From: Terriglobia bacterium
GTDB taxonomy: Bacteria > Acidobacteriota > Terriglobia > Terriglobales > Acidobacteriaceae
NCBI GenBank assembly: GCA_020073385.1
Contig: JAIQFH010000019.1
Span: forward strand, 42,887-106,886
Direction of reading: 5' to 3'
DNA length: 64,000 nucleotides
Part shown: positions 59,587 through 64,000 of the stretch, piece by piece
Layout: every line of letters starts with the position of its first letter
How positions within the stretch are numbered: the stretch's first letter is position 1
The notes under the pieces: generated by a model
Told to the model about the DNA's origin: nothing
Database searches by the model: none
What the model saw: only the letters and a program-made list of their open reading frames with translations
Made by a program: the position numbers and the translations under genes

Positions 59587-60457
59587 TTTTGTGGCCATGT
59601 TCTTTGCGGTTATTGAAACGGAAAACTTGTTCATCAACGTAGCGCGAAAGATGAAAAGGCTCGACACAAACGTAGGTTCCCTTGAGGCCGCGCTTCAGAA
59701 GCGACCAGAAGTTCTCAATGGAATTGGTGTGAACTCGACCGCGAACGTACTCTTGCGTGTGATTGATAACATCGTGGACGAAGTTATAGCTAACCTTGTC
59801 GTAGCCCACTGCGTTGTCGGTATAGACCGTCGAACCATACTTGATGTTCTTGAGAAGCATGTTTTGCAGCGTGTCGCGGCGAACGTTTGGAATCACAGTG
59901 CAGCGGACTTTGCGGAGTTCGCGGTCGTACATGCCCTGCACGATGGTCTTATTCATCAACGGGCCTTTGGCTTCCTGAGCCTTCCGCCTTCCAGTGTGCA
60001 TATTGGAAGCCTTGCCACCGACAAACGTTTCATCGGCTTCGACTTCGCTTCCCGATCCGCCGAGTTTCGTGCCACCAAACGAACGCTCTTTCAAAGCCTC
60101 ACGAATCCGCTGAAGCATAAACCATGCCGACTTTTGGGTGATTCCAAGGGATCGCGCCAGTTCGTGAGAGGAAATGCCGTTCTTGCAGTTCGCCAGCATC
60201 CAAATCGCAACCATCCACTTATCGAGGCCGAGGGCCGAGTCTTCCATGATGGTCTTAACCTTGACGGTGAATTGCTTTTTGCAGGCGTAGCAGAACCAAA
60301 TCCGGCGCGTCTTGATGAACGAGAACTTCTCAGCCCCACACCGAGGGCAGTAAATCCGGCCATCAGGGAACCGCATCTTAACCGCGTACTGAAAAGCTCG
60401 TTCTGGATCGCTGAAGTATGCTATCGCTTCCTGCAAGGTCTTTGGTTCGTGCGCCAT
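59447..60457 (-). CDS. IS1595-family (ISXO2-like) transposase
   Basis: 336 residues from ATG 60457. Zinc ribbon CPRCGAEKF ... FCYACKKQF, HTH GISSHELARSLGITQKSAW, and an ISXO2-type DDE core: EVEADETFVGG (first Asp), VYTDNAVGYDKVS (second Asp), TNSIENFWSLLKRGLKG (Asn/Glu). The longer frame to 60616 passes the promoter. Terminal inverted repeats are not obvious. The small gene at 59287 overlaps its 3' end. Confidence 0.9.
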   Translation of the reverse strand: MAHEPKTLQEAIAYFSDPERAFQYAVKMRFPDGRIYCPRCGAEKFSFIKTRRIWFCYACKKQFTVKVKTIMEDSALGLDKWMVAIWMLANCKNGISSHELARSLGITQKSAWFMLQRIREALKERSFGGTKLGGSGSEVEADETFVGGKASNMHTGRRKAQEAKGPLMNKTIVQGMYDRELRKVRCTVIPNVRRDTLQNMLLKNIKYGSTVYTDNAVGYDKVSYNFVHDVINHTQEYVRGRVHTNSIENFWSLLKRGLKGTYVCVEPFHLSRYVDEQVFRFNNRKEHGHKITDAERFAAAMSGLAGRRLTYSDLTGKSDSPHHEATGTRTEVQEPF

Positions 60458-60463
60458 GCAAAG

Positions 60464-60492
60464 AATATATACCAAATGCACATGTGCGTCAA
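60464..60492 (-). promoter_or_regulatory. Promoter of the IS1595 transposase
   Basis: TTGACG (60492-60487) and TATATT (60469-60464) with exactly 17 bp between. Transcription would start at about 60457, the A of the ATG, so the mRNA would be nearly leaderless. Confidence 0.7.
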
Positions 60493-60668
60493 GTATATTC
60501 TTCCCCGGCAAATCCGCTGATTTCAATGGACCGGGAGGGGGAGGGGTACCACGCCACCCGCCATTTCCCAAAATGAAATTCAAGTTCACGCGGCGATGCG
60601 GCGAGCGAACTCCCATACTCGTTTGCCATCCAGGCTGACTTAGTGGAATACGCAGCGATGATCAGGAT

Positions 60669-61400
60669 TCAGTTGATCTGCTTTCTGCCAAACACTTCTT
60701 TCAATAACGCGGTGGTTTGAGCTGCCGGATTCTTGCGGATCTTCTTCTCTTCCTGTCCCAGCATGTAGAACAGTCCGTCCAGCGTTTTTCCGACAACATA
60801 TTTGTCGAGGTCGAATTGACCGGTAACGAAGCTGCCACCCGGAGCGGATTGAATCACTCGATCGTATTGCTGCACGACGCCGACACGCTCCATCGACTGG
60901 TGAACAATCGGACTGAAAGCTGTGGTCAGATCGGCGGAACTGGTGCGCTTGAAGTACTCGGTAGCGGCAGTGTCGCCGCCAGTGAGAATGTGCCGAGCGT
61001 CATCAAACGTCATCTTCTTCAGCGCTGCGAGAAAAATCTGTTTGGCCTGTGGCGTAGCCTGTTCCGCGGCCCGGTTCATGCCGGTTTCGAGTTCGTCTAC
61101 TTTGCTGCCCATTCCCAGCATGCGCAGGCCGCGACCGACGGTTTCAAGTTTGGGGGGGAGAACGATCTTGATGGCATCATTCTTGAGGAATCCATCAGGC
61201 TTACCGGTGAGCGCCACTGCCTTCGTCGTGCTGAACTGAAGAGCCTGCTTCAGGCCGGCGACGATCTTGTCGTCACTGAGTCCGGAGGTGTTCCGATGCG
61301 CAAGGGCTTCGTCGGCTTTCTTGAGGATGTCGTCCAGTTGAGCGAGAGCAGAGTTTCCCAGACACAACGCCAGAGCGGCGACCAGCAGAGAAGGACGCAT
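60669..61400 (-). CDS. DUF4197 periplasmic protein
   Basis: 243 residues from ATG 61400 (GGAG eight bases upstream); a frame to 61529 is longer. Signal peptide MRPSLLVAALALCLGNSALA. DUF4197 pattern: KIVAGLKQALQFSTTKAVAL, GRGLRMLGMGSKVDELETGM, FDDARHILTGGDTAATEYFK and FDLDKYVVGKTLDGLFYMLG. Function of the family is not established. Transcribed away from the SDR gene; 150 bp between them hold both promoters. Confidence 0.85.
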   Translation of the reverse strand: MRPSLLVAALALCLGNSALAQLDDILKKADEALAHRNTSGLSDDKIVAGLKQALQFSTTKAVALTGKPDGFLKNDAIKIVLPPKLETVGRGLRMLGMGSKVDELETGMNRAAEQATPQAKQIFLAALKKMTFDDARHILTGGDTAATEYFKRTSSADLTTAFSPIVHQSMERVGVVQQYDRVIQSAPGGSFVTGQFDLDKYVVGKTLDGLFYMLGQEEKKIRKNPAAQTTALLKEVFGRKQIN

Positions 61401-61552
61401 GACGCTTCTCCCTTTGTAGATAACGAACGATTGTAGCAGCAGCCTCGAAAAGGCGATGGAGCGCGGGAATGCATAACCCTCTGCCGCAGCCGATGCCTTG
61501 TTGAATCGAATCGCGAAACCTTGCATCAAGCCTCTTGGGGATAATGCTTCCT

Positions 61553-62326
61553 ATGGCACGTGTCTTCATTACTGGGTCAGCAGACGGCTTAGGAAAAATG
61601 GCGGCGCAGTTGCTCGTCGAGCAGGAACACTCTGTTGTTTTGCACGCGCGTAATGACGCCCGAGGCAGGGAAGCGCTGAAGAGCGTTCCGGGAGCAGAGT
61701 CGGTTGTCATTGGGGACTTGAGCAGCATGCGGCAGACACGCAGCGTTGCCGACCAGGTGAATGCTCTTGGAGCCTTCGACGCAGTGATTCACAACGCAGG
61801 AGTAGGGTATCGACAGCCACGGCGCGTTGCGACAGAGGATGGACTGCCGCATGAGCTTGCGGTCAACACGCTGGCGCCCTACATTCTCACTGCATTGATC
61901 CAGAGACCGAAGCGGCTTGTGTATCTGAGTTCCATGTTGCATCGACACGGCGATGCAAGCTTGAAGGACGTGGCCTGGGAAGAGCGTCCATGGCAGGGAC
62001 AGCAGGCGTACTCGGACACCAAACTGCACGACGTGCTTTTGGCATTTGCCATCGCACGCCTCTGGCCGGATGTTTTGTCGAATGCTGTGGAACCAGGCTG
62101 GGTGTCAACCAAGATGGGAGGCGCCGCCGCGACGGATGATCTGGATCAGGGGCATCGCACGCAGGTCTGGCTGGCGGTCAGTGATGATCCGGCGGCGAAG
62201 GTAACAGGCGAGTACTTCCATCACATGCGCCGTCGCGCGCCGAAACCGGCCGCTCGCGAGGTGGAGTTGCAAGAAGAACTTCTGGCCGCGTGCCGGAAGT
62301 TCTCGGGTGTTGAACTGCCGCGATAG
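61553..62326 (+). CDS. Short-chain dehydrogenase/reductase
   Basis: 257 residues from ATG 61553. Cofactor motif TGSADGLG (TGxxxGxG), DLSSM, NAGVG, and the active-site Ser (YLSSML) with YSDTK (YxxxK). The last residues are charged and variable. NAD(P)-dependent oxidoreductase of unknown substrate. It sits just upstream of the broken tRNA. Confidence 0.85.
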   Translation: MARVFITGSADGLGKMAAQLLVEQEHSVVLHARNDARGREALKSVPGAESVVIGDLSSMRQTRSVADQVNALGAFDAVIHNAGVGYRQPRRVATEDGLPHELAVNTLAPYILTALIQRPKRLVYLSSMLHRHGDASLKDVAWEERPWQGQQAYSDTKLHDVLLAFAIARLWPDVLSNAVEPGWVSTKMGGAAATDDLDQGHRTQVWLAVSDDPAAKVTGEYFHHMRRRAPKPAAREVELQEELLAACRKFSGVELPR

Positions 62327-62369
62327 CAGCACGCGGCGCGCAAATCGGTGTGTTACATTAAAAGATTGT

Positions 62370-62407
62370 GGGCGCGTAGCTCAGTTGGTAGAGCAATGCC
62401 CTTTTAA
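62370..62407 (+). pseudogene. Half tRNA-Lys (UUU), 5' part only
   Basis: GGGCGCGTAGCTCAGTTGGT continues as AGAGCAATGCC and loop CTTTTAA, then switches to TCCGTTTTTCC. A complete tRNA-Lys would continue GGCAT and a T-arm with TTCGA; neither follows within the window. The break is exactly after the last base of the anticodon loop. It looks like an integration or deletion junction. Confidence 0.75.
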
Positions 62408-62559
62408 TCCGTTTTTCCTCATTCCGCTCAAGTCTGCACAGAAACGCATCCCGCTGCACTTGCCCGCAAAAGTCCAGTCTATGCAGATGCTTAGGTGGAT
62501 ATTGTTGCGGCTGCGTTGCGCGCTGTCGCGCATGTGAGCGCACCCAAATGAAAACTGAA

Positions 62560-62579
62560 CTGCCACCAGAACTGCCACC
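62560..62579 (+). repeat. Short tandem repeat near the HTH gene
   Basis: ACTGCCACCAGA is followed by ACTGCCACCAG, two 12-base units. It lies 55 bp before the HTH gene and may be part of an attachment or recombinase site. Confidence 0.5.
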
Positions 62580-62596
62580 AGCTTTCTTGTGAGGGC

Positions 62597-62626
62597 TTGA
62601 CACCCCAACCTAAATAGACCTATGGT
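62597..62626 (+). promoter_or_regulatory. Promoter of the HTH gene
   Basis: TTGACA (62597-62602) and TATGGT (62621-62626), 18-bp spacer; the HTH ATG is 11 bp downstream of the -10. Confidence 0.6.
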
Positions 62627-62636
62627 ATTGGTGTAA

Positions 62637-62849
62637 ATGCAACTCTCTACGGCTCAAGTCGCCAACTTGGTCGGTGTACATAAGCGCACTCTTCTTGGCT
62701 GGCTGTACGCCGGCAAGATCCGTGAGCCAAGGAGGCACACCGGAGGGGGACAAGATCTCCGCTTGTGGAGCGAACCCGATGTCCAAAGGGTGCGCCGATA
62801 CAAGGAATTGAACTACCGAAAAGGAAGGGGCCGCAAGAAGAGACACTAA
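62637..62849 (+). CDS. Excisionase/MerR-like HTH protein
   Basis: 70 residues: MQLSTAQVANLVGVHKRTLL, then GWLYAGKIREPRRHTGGGQD and a helix DVQRVRRYKELNYRKGRGRK. A MerR-type winged HTH as found at the start of IS607 serine transposases and in excisionases. Here it is a separate gene 73 bp before a serine recombinase. It may direct or regulate recombination. Confidence 0.75.
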   Translation: MQLSTAQVANLVGVHKRTLLGWLYAGKIREPRRHTGGGQDLRLWSEPDVQRVRRYKELNYRKGRGRKKRH

Positions 62850-62922
62850 CCGATAAGCGCGCCGTATCGGTGCGTCAACACCGAAACGGCGCTAACCACA
62901 GCCGCCTGTAAGGAGGCAACAA

Positions 62923-63564
62923 ATGGCTAGACAGCAACGTAGCACCACTTTCATTCAAGAATCCACTCGTCCCATCACTCAGGTCGCGCTCTACGCCCGA
63001 GTCAGCACCCTCAACAATCAACACCCGGAAATGCAGCTAGCCGAACTGCGGGAGTATGCTGGCCGCCGCGGCTGGCAGATTGTCGAGGAGTTTACGGATC
63101 AGGGAGTTTCAGGTTGCAAAGAATCGCGACCAGCACTGAATCAGCTCATGGCTGGCGCGTGTCGTAGGCAGTTCGATGCGATCCTGGTCTGGAAGATTGA
63201 TCGATTTGGCAGATCCCTGAAACACCTTGTTAACGCTCTGGCCGAACTCGCGGCGCTGGGAGTGGCCTTCATCAGCTTGCGGGACAATCTGGACCTAAGT
63301 ACACCTTCAGGCCGTCTGATGTTCCAGATCATCGGCGCCATGGCCGAGTTTGAACGAGCACTGATCCAGGAGCGGGTCCGTGCCGGGCTGAGGAACGCCC
63401 GCGCGAAAGGCAGACGACTTGGGAGACCGCGAGTGATCGTGGACGCCTCCAGGATTGCGTCGCTTCGCGCTCAGGGGCACTCCTGGTCTGAAATCGTGGC
63501 AGAAGTGGGGGTTGGCAAAGGGACTGCCCAGCGGGCACTTGCTGGCTTGCCCAAAACCGTTTGA
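62923..63564 (+). CDS. Serine recombinase (resolvase/invertase)
   Basis: 213 residues with AAGGAGG seven bases before the ATG. Catalytic Ser in ALYARVSTLNNQ, KIDRFGRSLKHLV (conserved Arg), TPSGRLMFQIIGAMAEFERA, then a C-terminal HTH (SLRAQGHSWSEIVAEVGVGK). Small invertase/resolvase type (not large serine integrase). With the HTH gene it resembles a split IS607-like unit, but no tnpB follows. Target sites unknown. Confidence 0.88.
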   Translation: MARQQRSTTFIQESTRPITQVALYARVSTLNNQHPEMQLAELREYAGRRGWQIVEEFTDQGVSGCKESRPALNQLMAGACRRQFDAILVWKIDRFGRSLKHLVNALAELAALGVAFISLRDNLDLSTPSGRLMFQIIGAMAEFERALIQERVRAGLRNARAKGRRLGRPRVIVDASRIASLRAQGHSWSEIVAEVGVGKGTAQRALAGLPKTV

Positions 63565-63754
63565 TGGCGGATTTGTGGATAGCCAACGTCTGATGTTAAA
63601 AGGCCCCTTAGCAGGTTAGCCATCGTGGTGTCCAGCATCTCAGCCCGGTCCCGACTATCCCTTGGATCGCGGTCGAATGGTGTACGTCCAAGAAGTTCGT
63701 ATCACAGCCTCGACGCAGATCGCTGGAAGCGAGTTTGCCACTCGCGACGATCTA
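63565..63754. other. Gap between the recombinase and the IS
   Basis: 190 bp without a recognised gene or repeat. Confidence 0.3.
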
Positions 63755-64000
63755 GGGCCTGTTCACACTACGTCAACAATCTTCGAGTAAGATGCAAGGC
63801 ATGGAACTTACTGCCGAGCAGTACGAACGAATTCAGAATTGCTTGCCGGTGCAGCGCGGCAACGTGCGTCATGAGAACTTGGTGTTACTGAATGCGATCC
63901 TCTACGTGGCCGAGCACGGATGTAAGTGGCGCGGATTGCCCAAGCGGTTTGGCAACTGGCACAGTATCTATGTGCGCATGAATCGCTGGGCCAAGAAGGG
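63755..64000 (+). mobile_element. IS5-type element, left end, truncated by window
   Basis: The left inverted repeat reads GGGCCTGTTCACACTACG from 63755; CTAG just before it fits the YTAR target of IS5-family elements. The right end lies beyond the window. Confidence 0.75.
63801..64000 (+). CDS. IS5-family transposase, partial (3' end outside window)
   Basis: From ATG 63801 (a second ATG at 63792 is in frame): ELTAEQYERIQNCLPVQRGN, VLLNAILYVAEHGCKWRGLP and KRFGNWHSIYVRMNRWAKK. This is the DUF4096 N-terminal domain of IS5-type transposases. The catalytic DDE part is beyond the window. 66 codons are seen. Confidence 0.85.
   Translation, partial: MELTAEQYERIQNCLPVQRGNVRHENLVLLNAILYVAEHGCKWRGLPKRFGNWHSIYVRMNRWAKK

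Noticed and set aside
59591..60520. 309-residue frame antisense to the IS1595 transposase
   Set aside because: The transposase has zinc-ribbon and DDE motifs; the antisense frame has none.
62370..62850. Group I intron in tRNA-Lys
   Set aside because: A spliced tRNA would need the 3' exon with TTCGA T-arm downstream; none is seen, and the break is after loop position 38.

Overview
The window looks like a chromosomal segment of a soil-type Acidobacteriota (Terriglobia/Koribacter-like), about 58-60% G+C by eye. Pointers to this are an orphan duplicated permease of the ADOP type with its PadR partner, large secreted beta-helix proteins with choice-of-anchor modules, a winged-helix/AAA/TPR regulator, a Tes/MSS-like radical SAM enzyme, and several small helix-turn-helix and RAYT families common in that phylum. 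This is inferred from gene content; no rRNA gene is present to confirm it.

Layout. 1-5171: 3' part of a giant secreted beta-helix protein. 5.5-13.2 kb: small periplasmic proteins leading into a CusB-CusA Cu/Ag efflux pair whose adaptor carries two extra metal-binding domains. 13.3-18.9 kb: accessory region with a tightly coupled minus-strand cassette (RHH protein, putative single-strand annealing protein, DUF669-like protein, Cas4/RecB-like nuclease, unknown protein, HNH nuclease), a nucleotidyltransferase pair, a PIN-domain remnant and several decayed repeats. 18.9-25.5 kb: Crp/Fnr regulator, STN-domain protein, KdpE, and a KdpD divided into two divergent genes, then tRNA-Leu. 25.6-32.3 kb: TolC, FtsX-type permease and three HlyD-type adaptors in a row. 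32.6-41.4 kb: iscA and a type IV pilus/type II secretion-like assembly operon (LolA, PilC, PilB, PilM, PilN, PilO, PilP-like, pseudopilin). 41.7-54.7 kb: RsbRD-like sensor domain, DUF4242, large regulator, MddA-like methyltransferase plus acyl-CoA dehydrogenase-like flavoprotein, ADOP/PadR, radical SAM enzyme and a NarX-type histidine kinase. 54.7-64 kb: a mobile, decayed region with an orphan Hcp between two brnA remnants, a RAYT with three copies of a roughly 250 bp repeat, an IS1595 element, a half tRNA-Lys, an excisionase-like HTH plus serine recombinase, and the start of an IS5-type element.

How the genes fit together. The Cus operon, the triple-adaptor exporter and the ADOP each move solutes across the envelope. 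The pilus-like operon runs as one minus-strand block ending at a strong bidirectional terminator shared with iscA. The two most unusual blocks are the cassette at 13.36-16.56 kb, with a large palindrome in front of its main operon, and the hcp/brnA/RAYT region. The tRNA-Lys gene broken exactly at the end of its anticodon loop marks a likely integration or deletion junction.
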